64,000 nt of DNA from Clusia tigrina (lineage: Eukaryota; Arthropoda; Insecta; Diptera; Clusiidae): assembly GCA_920105625.2 (NCBI GenBank), contig OV050032.1, positions 75,187,879-75,251,878 of the forward strand, given 5' to 3'. Shown piece by piece: positions 1-11,774 of this stretch. The translations under genes were made by a program, and so were the position numbers. The first letter of the stretch is position 1. The number at the start of each line of letters is the position of its first letter. The notes beneath the pieces were generated by a model. The model was not told where the DNA came from, did not search any database, and was given only the letters and a program-made list of their open reading frames with translations.

Positions 1-984
1 GTAGCAATAAAGTACTCGAGCCTCTTGTCAATTTAAGCTATCGCTCAAAGCTATGCTACCCTTGAGTCCCAAATCAAACACTGATAAAACTTCAAATGGC
101 CCTAATTTCTATACGGTACTTCCTACACCTATAAAACTTTGCAACATACAAAATCTTGTAAATTTTTACTGGAGCGTCATAGAACCTTGAAATTTTGTAA
201 CAATAAAGTACTCGAGCCTCTTGTCAATTTAAGCTATCGCTCAAAGCTATGCTACCCTTGAGTCCCAAATCAAACACTGATAAAACTTCAAATGGCCCTA
301 ACTTCTATACGGTACGTCCTACACCTATAAAACTTTGAAACATAGAAATGCTTGTAACTTTTTACTGGAGCATCATAAAAGCTTGAAATTTTGTGACAAT
401 AAAGTACTCGTGATTCTTATCAATTTAAGTTATCGCTCATAACTATGCTACCCTTGACTCCAAAATCAAAAGTGATAAAACTTCAAATGGCCCCAAACTT
501 CAATACGGTGCGTCCTATACATATCAAAGTTTGCAACATACAAGTGCTTCTAACTTTTTACTGGAGCGTCATAAAACCTTGAAACTTTGTAACAATTAAG
601 TTCTCGAGCCTCTTGTCAATTTAAGCTATCGTTCAAAGCTATGCTACCCTTGTGTCCCAAATCAAACACTGATAAAACTTCAAATGGCACTAACTTCTAT
701 ACGGTACGTCCTACACCTATCAAAGTTTGCAACATTCAAATGCTTGTAACTTTTTACTGGAGCGGCATAAAACCTTGAAATTTTTTAACAATAAAGTACT
801 CGAGCCTCTTGTCAATTTAAGCTATCGCTCAAAGCTATGCTACCCTTGAGTCCCAAATCAAACACTGATAAAACGTCAAATGGATCTAACTGATATACGA
901 TACGTCCTACACCTATAAAACTTTGAAACATAGAAATGCTTGTAACTTTTTACTGGAGCGTCATAAAACCTTGAAATTTTGTGA
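1..984. repeat. Left-edge monomers, including a three-monomer derivative of the 1,176-bp HOR
   Basis: Five monomers start at 5, 201, 397, 593 and 789. The three from 397 to 984 (588 bp) carry diagnostic variants of the adjacent six-monomer HOR: CTCGTGATTC with CAAAAGTGATAAAAC (first monomer), AACAATTAAGTTCTCGAG (second) and CGTCAAATGGATCTAACTG (last). The three middle monomers of the six are absent, as expected from unequal exchange removing exactly three units. Monomers 5 and 201 belong to a looser group with CCTATAAAACTTTG, also seen at about 4.9 and 5.3 kb. Confidence 0.85.
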
Positions 985-2160
985 CAATAAAGTACTCGTG
1001 ATTCTTATCAATTTAAGTTATCGCTCATAACTATGCTACCCTTGACTCCAAAATCAAAAGTGATAAAACTTCAAATGGCCCCAAACTTCAATACGGTGCG
1101 TCCTATACCTATCAAAGTTTGCAACATACAAGTGCTTGTAACTTTTTACTGGAGCGTCATAAAACCTTGAAACTTTGTAACAATTAAGTTCTCGAGCCTC
1201 TTGTCAATTTAAGCTATCGTTCAAAGCTCTGCTACCCTTGAGTCCCAAATCAAACACTGATAAAACTTCAAATGGCACTAACTTCTATACGGTACGTCCT
1301 ACACCTATCAAAGTTTGCTACATTCAAATGCTTGTAACTTTTTACTGGAGCGTCATAACACCTTGAAATTTTGTAACAATAAAGTACTCCAGCCTCTTGT
1401 CAATTTAAGCTATCGCTTAAAGCTTTGGTACCCTTAAGTCCGAAATCAAACACTGATAAAACTTCAAATGGTCCTAACTTCTATACGGTACGTCCCACAC
1501 CGATCAAAGTTTGCAACATTCAAATGCTTGTAACTTTTTACTGGAGCGTAATAAAACCTTGAAATTTTGTAGCAATAAAGTACTCGAGCCTCTTGTCAAT
1601 TTAAGCTATCGCTCAAAGCTATGCTACCCTTGAGTCCCAAATCAAACACTGATAAAACTTCAAATGGCCCTAACTTCTATATGGTACGTCCTACACCTAT
1701 CTAAGTTTGCAACATACAAATGCTTGTAACTTTTTACTGGAGCGTCATAATACCTTGAAATTTTGTAACAATAAAGTATTCTAGCCTCTTGTCAATTTAA
1801 GATGTCGCTCAAAGCTATGCTACCCTTGAGTCCCAAATCAAACACTGATAAAACTTCAAATGGCCCTAACTTCTATACGGTATGTCCTACATCTATCAAA
1901 GTTTTAAACATACAAATGCTTGTAACTTTTTACTGGAGCGTCATAAAACCTTGAAATTTTGTAACAATAAAGTACTCGAGCCTCTTGTTAATTTAAGCTA
2001 TCGCTCAAAGCTATGCTACCCTTGAGTCCCAAATCAAACACTGATAAAACGTCAAATGGATCTAACTGATATACGGTACGTCCTACACCTATAAAACTTT
2101 GAAACATAGAAATGCTTGTAACTTTTTACTGGAGCGTCATAAAACCTTGAAATTTTGTGA
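985..2160. repeat. Six-monomer HOR, copy 1 (1,176 bp)
   Basis: Six 196-bp monomers begin at 985, 1181, 1377, 1573, 1769 and 1965. Each has private variants that recur 1,176 bp later: CTCGTGATTC; CAATTAAGTTCTCGAG; AAGTACTCCAGCC with CTTAAGTCCGAAATC; a copy with GTAGCAATAAAG and TATATGGTACG; a copy with AAGTATTCTAGCC and AAGATGTCGC; and a copy with CGTCAAATGGATCTAACTG. Neighbouring monomers are much less alike than monomers six apart, which defines a HOR. The two copies differ by only a few bases (for example TTTGGTACCC at 1424-1433 against TTTGCTACCC). Confidence 0.93.
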
Positions 2161-3336
2161 CAATAAAGTACTCGTGATTCTTATCAATTTAAGTTATCGC
2201 TCATAACTATGCTACCCTTGACTCCAAAATCAAAAGTGATAAAACTTCAAATGGCCCCAAACTTCAATACGGTGCGTCCTATACCTATCAAAGTTTGCAA
2301 CATACAAGTGCTTGTAACTTTTTACTGGAGCGTCATAAAACCTTGAAACTTTGTAACAATTAAGTTCTCGAGCCTCTTGTCAATTTAAGCTATCGTTCAA
2401 AGCTCTGCTACCCTTGAGTCCCAAATCAAACACTGATAAAACTTCAAATGGCACTAACTTCTATACGGTACGTCCTACACCTATCAAAGTTTGCTACATT
2501 CAAATGCTTGTAACTTTTTACTGGAGCGTCATAACACCTTGAAATTTTGTAACAATAAAGTACTCCAGCCTCTTGTCAATTTAAGCTATCGCTTAAAGCT
2601 TTGCTACCCTTAAGTCCGAAATCAAACACTGATAAAACTTCAAATGGTCCTAACTTCTATACGGTACGTCCCACACCGATCAAAGTTTGCAACATTCAAA
2701 TGCTTGTAACTTTTTACTGGAGCGTAATAAAACCTTGAAATTTTGTAGCAATAAAGTACTCGAGCCTCTTGTCAATTTAAGCTATCGCTCAAAGCTATGC
2801 TACCCTTGAGTCCCAAATCAAACACTGATAAAACTTCAAATGGCCCTAACTTCTATATGGTACGTCCTACACCTATCTAAGTTTGCAACATACATATGCT
2901 TGTAACTTTTTACTGGAGCGTCATAATACCTTGAAATTTTGTAACAATAAAGTATTCTAGCCTCTTGTCAATTTAAGATGTCGCTCAAAGCTATGCTACC
3001 CTTGAGTCCCAAATCAAACACTGATAAAACTTCAAATGGCCCTAACTTCTATACGGTATGTCCTACATCTATCAAAGTTTGAAACATACAAATGCTTGTA
3101 ACTTTTTACTGGAGCGTCATAAAACCTTGAAATTTTGTAACAATAAAGTACTCGAGCCTCTTGTTAATTTAAGCTATCGCTCAAAGCTATGCTACCCTTG
3201 AGTCCCAAATCAAACACTGATAAAACGTCAAATGGATCTAACTGATATACGGTACGTCCTACACCTATAAAACTTTGAAACATAGAAATGCTTGTAACTT
3301 TTTACTGGAGCGTCATAAAACCTTGAAATTTTGTGA
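2161..3336. repeat. Six-monomer HOR, copy 2 (1,176 bp)
   Basis: This is the immediate tandem copy of the preceding unit, with the same six monomer types in the same order and no indel, so the period is exactly 6 x 196 bp. Visible differences are single bases, such as CATACATATGC at 2889 against CATACAAATGC and GTTTGAAACATAC near 3076 against GTTTTAAACATAC. Near-identity between units against clear divergence within a unit points to amplification of the unit after the six monomers had diverged. Confidence 0.93.
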
Positions 3337-3625
3337 CAATAAAGTACTCGTGATTCTTATCAATTTAAGTTATCGCTCATAACTATGCTACCCTTGACTC
3401 CAAAATCAAAAGTGATAAAACTTCAAATGGCCCCAAACTTCAATACGGTGCGTCCTATACCTATCAAAGTTTGCAACATACAAGTGCTTGTAACTTTTTA
3501 CTGGAGCGTCATAAAACCTTGAAACTTTGTAACAATTAAGTTCTCGAGCCTCTTGTCAATTTAAGCTATCGTTCAAAGCTCTGCTACCCTTGAGTCCCAA
3601 ATCAAACACTGATAAAACTTCAAAT
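3337..3625. repeat. Truncated third copy of the 1,176-bp HOR
   Basis: The first monomer (3337-3532, with CTCGTGATTC) and the first half of the second (from 3533, with CAATTAAGTTCTCGAG) repeat the unit. Near 3626 the sequence switches to a different type: ATGGCCCTAAC followed by GTATGTCCTACATC, where the unit has ATGGCACTAAC. No indel is needed at the switch, so this is an in-register exchange or conversion boundary within a monomer. Confidence 0.85.
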
Positions 3626-4511
3626 GGCCCTAACTTCTATACGGTATGTCCTACATCTATCAAAGTTTGAAACATACAAATGCTTGTAACTTTTTACTGG
3701 AGCGTCATAAAACCTTGAAATTTTGTAACAATAAAGTACTCGAGCCTCTTGTCAATTTAAGCTATCGCTCAAAGCTATGCTACCCTTGAGTCCCAAATCA
3801 AACTCTGATAAAACTTCAAATGGCCTTACTTCTATACGGTACGTCCTACACCTATCAAAATTTGCAACATACAAATGCTTGTAACTTTTTACTGGAGCGT
3901 CATAACACCTTGAAATTTTGTAACAATAAAGTACTACAGCATCTTGTCAATTTAAGCTATCGCTTAAAGCTTTTCTACCCTTGAGTTCCAAATCAAACAC
4001 TGATAAAACTTCAAATGGCCCTAACTTCTATATGGTACGTCCTACACCTATCAAAGTTTGCAACATACAAATGCTTGTAACTTTTTACTGGAGCGTCATA
4101 AAACCTTGAAATTTTGTAACAATAAAGTACTCGAGCCTCTTGTTAATTTAAGCTATCGCTCAAAGCTATGCTACCCGCTAGTCCCAAATCAAACACTGAT
4201 AAAACTTCATATGGCCCTAACTTCTATACGGTATGTCCTACATCTATCAAAGTTTGCAACATACAAATACTTGTAACTTTTTACTGGAGCGTCATAAAAC
4301 CTTGAAATTTTGTAGCAATAAAGTACTCGAGCCTCTTGTCAATTTAAGCTATCGCTCAAAGCTATGCTACCCTTGAGTCCCAAATCAAACACTGATAAAA
4401 CGTCAAATTGCCCTAACTTATATACGGTACGTCCTACACCTATAAAAGTTTGCAACATACAAATGCTTGTAATTTTTTACTAGAGCGTCATAGAACCTTG
4501 AAATTTTGTAA
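3626..4511. repeat. Mixed satellite monomers without clear HOR
   Basis: Monomer starts lie at 3729, 3924, 4120, 4316 and 4512. The 3729 copy is 195 bp because of a missing base in GGCCTTACTTC. Variants seen elsewhere are shuffled here: AAGTACTACAGC near 3930 resembles the HOR third monomer, and CGTCAAATTGCCC at 4403 resembles its sixth. ACCCGCTAGTCCC at 4173 is private. No period longer than one monomer is apparent to me. Confidence 0.75.
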
Positions 4512-4813
4512 CAATGAAGTACTCGAGCCTCTTGTCAATTTAAGCTATCGCTCAAAGCTATGCTACTGTTGAGTCCCAAATCAAACACTGATAAAACTTC
4601 AAATGGCCCAAACTTCTATACGGTACGTCGTACACCTATCAAAATTTAAGCTATCGCTCAAAGCTATGCTACCCTTGAGTCCCAAATCCAACACTGATAA
4701 AACTTCAAATGGCCCTAACTTCTATACGGTACGTCCTACACCTATCAAAGTTTGCAAAATACAAATGCTTGCAACTTTTTACTGGAGCGTCATAAAACCT
4801 TGAAATTTTGTAA
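4512..4813. repeat. Fused 302-bp element with a 90-bp deletion
   Basis: The spacing between landmarks at 4512 and 4814 is 302 bp, where two monomers should occupy 392. The junction lies in CCTATCAAAATTTAAGC around 4635-4651: the left part is monomer position about 130 and the right part is position about 26 of the next monomer. Both parent sites can share AATTT, because the variant TCAAAATTTGC occurs elsewhere (for example near 6119). A microhomology-mediated or illegitimate exchange therefore fits. It is the only large internal deletion I found. Confidence 0.88.
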
Positions 4814-6639
4814 CAATAAAGTACTCGAGCCTCTTTTCAATTTAAGCTATCGCTCAAAGCTATACTACCCTTGAGTCCCAAATCCAACACTTATAAAATT
4901 TCAAATGGCCCTAATTTCTATACGGTACTTCCTACACCTATAAAACTTTGCAACATACAAATGCTTGTAACTTTTTACTGGAGCGTCATAAAACCTTGAA
5001 ATTTTGTGACAATAAAGTACTCGTACTTCTTATCAATTTAAGCTATCGCTCATAACTATGCTACCCTTGACTCCAAAATCAAACAGTGATAAAACTTCAA
5101 ATGGCTCTAACTTCTATACGGTACGTCCTACACCTATCAAAGTTTGCAACATACAAATGCTTGTAACTTTTTACGGGAGCGTCATAGAACCTTTAAATTT
5201 TGTAACAATAAAGTACTCGAGCCTCTTGTAAATTTAAGCTATCGCTCAAAGCTATGCTACCCTTGAGTCCCAAATCAAACACTGATAAAACTTCAAATGG
5301 CCCTAATTTCTATACGGTACTTCCTATACCTATAAAACTTTGCAACATACAAATGCTTGTAACTTTTTACTGGAGCGTCATAAAACCTTGAAATTTTGTG
5401 ACAATAAAGTACTCGTACTTCTTATCAATTTAAGCTATCGCTCATAACTATGCTACCCTTGACTCCAAAATCAAACAGTGATAAAACTTCAAATGGCCCC
5501 TAACTTCAATACGGTGCGTCCTATATCTATCAAAGTTTGCAACATACAAATGCTTGTAACTTTTTACTGGAGCGTCATAAAACCTTGAAATTTTGTAACA
5601 ATAAAGTACTCGAGCCTCTTGTCAATTTAAGCTATCGCTCAAAGCTATGCTACCCTTGAGTCCCAAATCAAACACTGATAAAACTTCAAATAGTCCTTAC
5701 TTCTATACGGTACGTCCCACACCTATCAAAGTTTGCAACATTCAAATGCTTGTAACTTTTTACTGGAGCGTCATAAAACCTTGAAATTTTGTAACAATAA
5801 AGTACTCGAGCCTCTTGTAAATTTAAGCTATCGCTCAAAGCTATGCTACCCTTGAGTCCCAAATCCAACACTGATAAAACTTCAAATGGCCCTAACTTCT
5901 ATACGGTACGTCCTACACCTATCAAAGTTTGCAAAATACAAATGCTTGTAACTTTTTACTGGAGCGTCATAAAAACTTGAAATTTTGTAACAATAAAGTA
6001 CTCGAGCCTCTTTTCAATTTAAGCTATCGCTCAAAGCTATACTACCCTTGAGTCCCAAATCCAACACTTATAAAACTTCAAATGGCCCTAACTTCTATAC
6101 GGTACGTCCTACACCTATCAAAATTTGCAAACATACAAATGCTTGTAACTTTTTACGGGAGCGTCATAGAACCTTTAAATTTTGTAACAATAAAGTACTC
6201 GAGCCTCTTGTCAATTTAAGCTATCGTTTAAAGCTTTGCTACCCTTGAGTCCCAAATCAAACACTGATAAAACTTCAAATGGTCCTTACTTCTATACGGT
6301 ATGTCCCGCACCTATCAAAGTTTGCAACATACAAATGCTTGTAACTTTTTACTGGAGCGTCATAAAACCTTGAAATTTTGTAACAATAAAGTACTCGAGC
6401 CTCTTGTCAATTTAAGCTATCGCTCAAAGCTATGCTACCCTTGAGTCCCAAATCCAACACTGATAAAACTTCAAATGGCCCTCACTTCTATATGGCACGT
6501 CCTACACCTATCAAAGTTTGCAACATACAAATGCTTGTAACTTTTTACTGGAGCGTCATAAAACCTTGAAATTTTGTAACAAAAAAGTACTCGAGCCTCT
6601 TGTCAATTTAAGCTATCGGTCAAAGCTATGCTACCCTTT
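4814..6639. repeat. Divergent monomer mosaic with dimer and hexamer echoes
   Basis: Starts fall at 4814, 5010, 5206, 5402, 5599, 5795, 5991, 6188, 6384 and 6580. Two copies are 197 bp, from an extra C in GGCCCCTAAC near 5500 and an extra A in TTTGCAAACATAC near 6124. Monomers carrying GTACTTCTTATC start at 5010 and 5402, two monomers apart, with matching left neighbours (TACTTCCTA, CCTATAAAACTTTG), indicating a local dimer duplication. The pair TATACTACCC plus AATCCAACACTTATAAAA at about 4861 returns at about 6038 (1,177 bp), an echo of six-monomer spacing. This is among the least homogenised stretches in the window. Confidence 0.75.
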
Positions 6640-9206
6640 AGTCCCAAATCCAACACTGATAAAACTTCAAATGGCCCTAACTTCTATACGGTACGTAATA
6701 CACCTATCAACGTTTGCAACATACAAATGCTTCTAACTTTTTACTGGAGCGTCATAAAACCTTGAAATTTTGTAACAATAAAGTACTCGAACCTCTTGTC
6801 AATTTAAGCTATCGCTCAAAGCTATGCTACCCTTGAGTCCCAAATCAAACACTGTCAAAATTTCAAATGGCCCTAACTTCTATACGGTATGTCCTACATC
6901 TATCAAAGTTTGTAACATACAAATGCTTGTAACTTTTTACTGAAGCGTCATAAAACCTTGAAATTTTGTAACAATAAAGTACTCGAGCCTCTTGTCAATT
7001 TAAGCTATCGCTCAAAGCTATGCTACCCTTGAGTCCCAAATCAAAGACTGATAAAACTTCAAATGGCCCTAACTTCTATACGGTACGTCCTACACCTATC
7101 AAAGTTTGCAACATACCAATGCTTGTAACTTTTTACTGGAGCGTCATAAAACCTTGAAATTTTGTAACAATCAAGTACTCGAGCCTCTTGTCAATTTAAG
7201 CTATCGCTCAAAGCTATGCTACCCTTGAGTCACAAATCAAACACTGATAAAACTTCAAATGGCCCTAACTTCTATACGGTATGTCCTACACCTATCAAAG
7301 TTTGCGACATACAAATGCTTCTAACTATTTACTGGAGCGTCATAAAATCTAGAAATTTGGTAACAATAAAGTACTCGAGCCTCTTATCAATTTAAGCTAT
7401 CGCTCAAAGCTATGCTACCCTTGAGTCCCAAATCAAACACTGATAAAACTTCAAATGGCCCTAACTTCTATACGGTACGTCCTACACCTATCAAAGTTTG
7501 CAACATACAAATGCTTGTAACTTTTTTCTGGAGCGTCATAAAACCTTGAAATTATGTAACAATAAAGTTTTCGAGCCTCTTGTTAATTTAAGTTATCGCT
7601 CAAAGCTATGCTACCCTTGAGTCCCAAATCAAACACTGATAAAACTTCAAATGGCCCTAACTTTATACGGTAAGGCCTACACCTATCAAATTTTGCAACA
7701 TACAAATGTTTGTAACTTTTTACTGGAGCGTCATAAAACCTTGAAATTTTGTAACATTAGAGTACTCGAGCCTCTTGTCAATTTAAGCTATCACTCAAAG
7801 CTATGCTACCCTTGAGTCCCAAATCAAACACTGATAAAACTTCAAATGGCCCTAATTTCTATACGGTACGTCCTACACCTATCAAAATTTGCAACATACA
7901 AATGCTTGTAACTTTTTACTGGAGCGTCATAAAACCTTGAAATTTTGTAACAATAAAGTACTCGAGCCTCTTGTCAATTTAAGCTATCGCTCAAAGCTAT
8001 GCTACCCTTGAGTCCCAAATCAAACACTGATAAAACTTCAAACGGCCCAAACTTCTATACGGTACGTCCTACACCTATCAAAGTTTGCACCAAACAAATG
8101 CTTGTAACTTTTTACTGGAGCGTCATAAAACCTTGAAATTTTGTAACAATAAAGTACTGGAGCCTCTTATCAATTTAAGCTATCGCTCAAAGCTATGCTA
8201 CCCTTGAGTCCCAAATCAAACACTGATAAAACTTCCAATGGCCCTAACTTCTATACGGTACGTCCTACACCTATCAAAGTTTGCAACATACAAATGATTT
8301 TAATTTTTTTCTGGAGCGTCATAAAACCTTGAAATTATGTAACAATAAAGTTTTCGAGCCTCTTGTCAATTTAAGTTATCGCTCAAAGCTATGCTACCCT
8401 TGAGCCCCAAATCAAACACTGATAAGACTTCAAATGGCCCTAACTTCTATACGGTACGTCCTACACCTATCAAAGTTCGCAACATACAAATGCTTGTAAC
8501 CTTTTACTGGAGTGTCATACAACCTTGAAATTTTTTACTTCATAAAACCTTGAAATTTGGTAACAATAGAGTACTCGAGCCTCTTGTCAATTTAAGCTAT
8601 CGCTCAAAGCTATGCTCCCCTTGAGTCCCAAATCAAATACTGATGAAGCTTCAAATGGCCCTAACTTCTATACGGTACGTCCTACACCTATCAAAGTTTG
8701 CAACATACAAATGCTTGTAACTTTTTCTGGAGCGTCATAAAAGCTTGAAATTTTGTAACAATAAAGTACTCGAGCCTCTTGTCAATTTAAGCTATCGCTC
8801 AAAGCTATGCTACCATTGAGTCCCAAATCAAACACTGATAAAACTTCAAACGGCCCAAACTTCTATACGGGACGTCCTACACCTATCAAAGTTTGCAACA
8901 AACAAATGCTTGAAACTTTTTACTGGAGCGTCATAAAACCTTGAAATTTTGTAACAATAAAGTACTCGAGCCTCTTATCAATTTAAGCTATCGCTCAAAG
9001 CTATTCTACCCTTGAGTCCCAAATCAAACACTGATAAAACTTCAAATGGCCCTAACTTCTATGCGGTACGTCCTACATCTATCAAGGTTTGCAACATACA
9101 AATGCTTGTAACTTTTTACTGGAGCGTCATAAAACCTTGAAATTTTGTAACAATAAAGTGAGCCTCTTGTCAATTTATGTTATCGCTCAAAGCTATGCTA
9201 CCCTTG
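6640..9206. repeat. Thirteen-monomer HOR, copy 1 (2,567 bp)
   Basis: Private marks recur 2,567-2,568 bp downstream in the same order: GTACGTAATACACC (6691 and 9258), CACTGTCAAAATTTC, ACATACCAATGC, GAGTCACAAATC, ATCTAGAAATTTGG, AACATTAGAGTACTC, GTTTGCACCAAAC, AATGATTTTAATTTT, the 25-bp insertion (8537 and 11105), and AAAGTGAGCCTC (9158 and 11726). The length equals 13 x 196 plus 25, minus 4, minus 2 (TTTTTCTGG) and minus 1. The last is a missing base in AACTTTATACGG near 7665 that copy 2 lacks, explaining 2,567 against 2,568. Confidence 0.92.
8343..8563 (+). repeat. First 221-bp monomer (25-bp insertion variant)
   Basis: Landmarks at 8343 and 8564 are 221 bp apart. The extra 25 bp lies near the 3' end, so that CTTGAAATTTT is followed by TTACTTCATAAAACC and then by CTTGAAATTTGGTAAC. 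The extra segment repeats CATAAAACCTTGAAATTT and is preceded by TTTTTACTT, which resembles the normal TTTTTACTGGAGCG without GGAGCG. The simplest reading is a 31-bp tandem duplication primed by the two poly-T runs, with 6 bp lost. The following monomer starts CAATAGAG rather than CAATAAAG. Confidence 0.9.
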
Positions 9207-9342
9207 AGTCCCAAATCCAACACTGATAAAACTTCAAATGGCCCTAACTTCTATACGGTACGTAATACACCTATCAACGTTTGCAACATACAAATGCTTC
9301 TAACTTTTTACTGGAGCGTCATAAAACCTTGAAATTTTGTAA
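9151..9342 (+). repeat. 192-bp monomer (4-bp deletion removing ScaI and XhoI sites)
   Basis: Landmarks at 9151 and 9343 are 192 bp apart. AAAGTACTCGAGCC is shortened to AAAGTGAGCC, which removes the ScaI and XhoI sites. The same lesion starts monomers at 11719, 25801, 32337, 34317, 45851 and 48470, always inside a recurring block, so it behaves as a single event copied by larger duplications. In all but the 9151 copy the following monomer carries TATGAGG or TATGCGG and AACAAACAAATG. Confidence 0.88.
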
Positions 9343-11774
9343 CAATAAAGTACTCGAACCTCTTGTCAATTTAAGCTATCGCTCAAAGCTATGCTACCCT
9401 TGAGTCCCAAATCAAACACTGTCAAAATTTCAAATGGCCCTAACTTCTATACGGTATGTCCTACATCTATCAAAGTTTGCAACATACAAATGCTTGTAAC
9501 TTTTTACTGAAGCGTCATAAAACCTTGAAATTTTGTAACAATAAAGTACTCGAGCCTCTTGTCAATTTAAGCTATCGCTCAAAGCTATGCTACCCTTGAG
9601 TCCCAAATCAAAGACTGATAAAACTTCAAATGGCCCTAACTTCTATACGGTACGTCCTACACCTATCAAAGTTTGCAACATACCAATGCTTGTAACTTTT
9701 TACTGGAGCGTCATAAAACCTTGAAATTTTGTAACAATCAAGTACTCGAGCCTCTTGTCAATTTAAGCTATCGCTCAAAGCTATGCTACCCTTGAGTCAC
9801 AAATCAAACACTGATAAAACTTCAAATGGCCCTAACTTCTATACGGTATGTCCTACACCTATCAAAGTTTGCGACATACAAATGCTTCTAACTATTTACT
9901 GGAGCGTCATAAAATCTAGAAATTTGGTAACAATAAAGTACTCGAGCCTCTTATCAATTTAAGCTATCGCTCAAAGCTATGCTACCCTTGAGTCCCAAAT
10001 CAAACACTGATAAAACTTCAAATGGCCCTAACTTCTATACGGTACGTCCTACACCTATCAAAGTTTGCAACATACAAATGCTTGTAACTTTTTTCTGGAG
10101 CGTCATAAAACCTTGAAATTATGTAACAATAAAGTTTTCGAGCCTCTTGTTAATTTAAGTTATCGCTCAAAGCTATGCTACCCTTGAGTCCCAAATCAAA
10201 CACTGATAAAACTTCAAATGGCCCTAACTTCTATACGGTAAGTCCTACACCTATCAAATTTTGCAACATACAAATGTTTGTAACTTTTTACTGGAGCGTC
10301 ATAAAACCTTGAAATTTTGTAACATTAGAGTACTCGAGCCTCTTGTCAATTTAAGCTATCACTCAAAGCTATGCTACCCTTGAGTCCCAAATCAAACACT
10401 GATAAAACTTCAAATGGCCCTAATTTCTATACGGTACGTCCTACACCTATCAAAGTTTGCAACATACAAATGCTTGTAACTTTTTACTGGAGCGTCATAA
10501 AACCTTGAAATTTTGTAACAATAAAGTACTCGAGCCTCTTGTCAATTTAAGCTATCGCTCAAAGCTATGCTACCCTTGAGTCCCAAATCAAACACTGATA
10601 AAACTTCAAACGGCCCAAACTTCTATACGGTACGTCCTACACCTATCAAAGTTTGCACCAAACAAATGCTTGTAACTTTTTACTGGAGCGTCATAAAACC
10701 TTGAAATTTTGTAACAATAAAGTACTCGAGCCTCTTATCAATTTAAGCTATCGCTCAAAGCTATGCTACCCTTGAGTCCCAAATCAAACACTGATAAAAC
10801 TTCAAATGGCCCTAACTTCTATACGGTACGTCCTACACCTATCAAAGTTTGCAACATACAAATGATTTTAATTTTTTTCTGGAGCGTCATAAAACGTTGA
10901 AATTATGTAACAATAAAGTTTTCGAGCCTCTTGTCAATTTAAGTTATCGCTCAAAGCTATGCTACCCTTGAGTCCCAAATCAAACACTGATAAGACTTCA
11001 AATGGCCCTAACTTCTATACGGTACGTCCTACACCTATCAAAGTTCGCAACATACAAATGCTTGTAACCTTTTACTGGAGTGTCATACAACCTTGAAATT
11101 TTTTACTTCATAAAACCTTGAAATTTGGTAACAATAGAGTACTCGAGCCTCTTGTCAATTTAAGCTATCGCTCAAAGCTATGCTCCCCTTGAGTCCCAAA
11201 TCAAATACTGATGAAGCTTCAAATGGCCCTAACTTCTATACGGTACGTCCTACACCTATCAAAGTTTGCAACATACAAATGCTTGTAACTTTTTCTGGAG
11301 CGTCATAAAAGCTTGAAATTTTGTAACAATAAAGTACTCGAGCCTCTTGTCAATTTAAGCTATCGCTCAAAGCTATGCTACCATTGAGTCCCAAATCAAA
11401 CACTGATAAAACTTCAAACGGCCCAAACTTCTATACGGGACGTCCTACACCTATCAAAGTTTGCAACAAACAAATGCTTGAAACTTTTTACTGGAGCGTC
11501 ATAAAACCTTGAAATTTTGTAACAATAAAGTACTCGAGCCTCTTATCAATTTAAGCTATCGCTCAAAGCTATGCTACCCTTGAGTCCCAAATCAAACACT
11601 GATAAAACTTCAAATGGCCCTAACTTCTATGCGGTACGTCCTACACCTATCAAGGTTTGCAACATACAAATGCTTGTAACTTTTTACTGGAGCGTCATAA
11701 AACCTTGAAATTTTGTAACAATAAAGTGAGCCTCTTGTCAATTTAAGTTATCGCTCAAAGCTATGCTACCCTTG
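9207..11774. repeat. Thirteen-monomer HOR, copy 2 (2,568 bp)
   Basis: This is the direct tandem repeat of the preceding unit, near-identical over its length. Differences are isolated, for example AAAACGTTGAAATT near 10893, where copy 1 has AAAACCTTG, and GCTATGCTACCC near 11573, where copy 1 has GCTATTCTACCC. After 11,775 the order is not continued: the next monomer carries GATAAGACTTC and TATGAGGTACG instead of AATCCAACAC and GTACGTAATAC. Only two full copies exist here. Confidence 0.92.

Noticed and set aside
60..140. TATA-like CCTATAAAACTTT as a promoter
   Set aside because: It is a one-base variant of CCTATCAAAGTTT limited to some left-end monomers; no initiator or downstream gene accompanies it.
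4058..4276. Plus-strand 72-codon open frame, recurring near 6518, 36066, 40132, 47600 and 50219
   Set aside because: It is a chance open phase across one and a half monomers, starts inside CATACAAATGCTTG of many copies, and recurs only where the same duplicated block recurs. No start context, codon bias or known domain supports a gene.
5020..5040. GTACTTCTTATC near 5,030 and 5,420 as early copies of the 25-bp insertion
   Set aside because: Monomer spacing there is a normal 196-197 bp and the sequence is a substitution variant of GAGCCTCTTGTC at another monomer position.
8870..8890. CENP-B-box-like TTCTATACGGGAC
   Set aside because: The known box needs TTCG, four bases, A, two bases, CGGG. 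Here CG is missing after TTC and spacing is too short. Only a few monomers have CGGGAC, so it is not an array-wide site.
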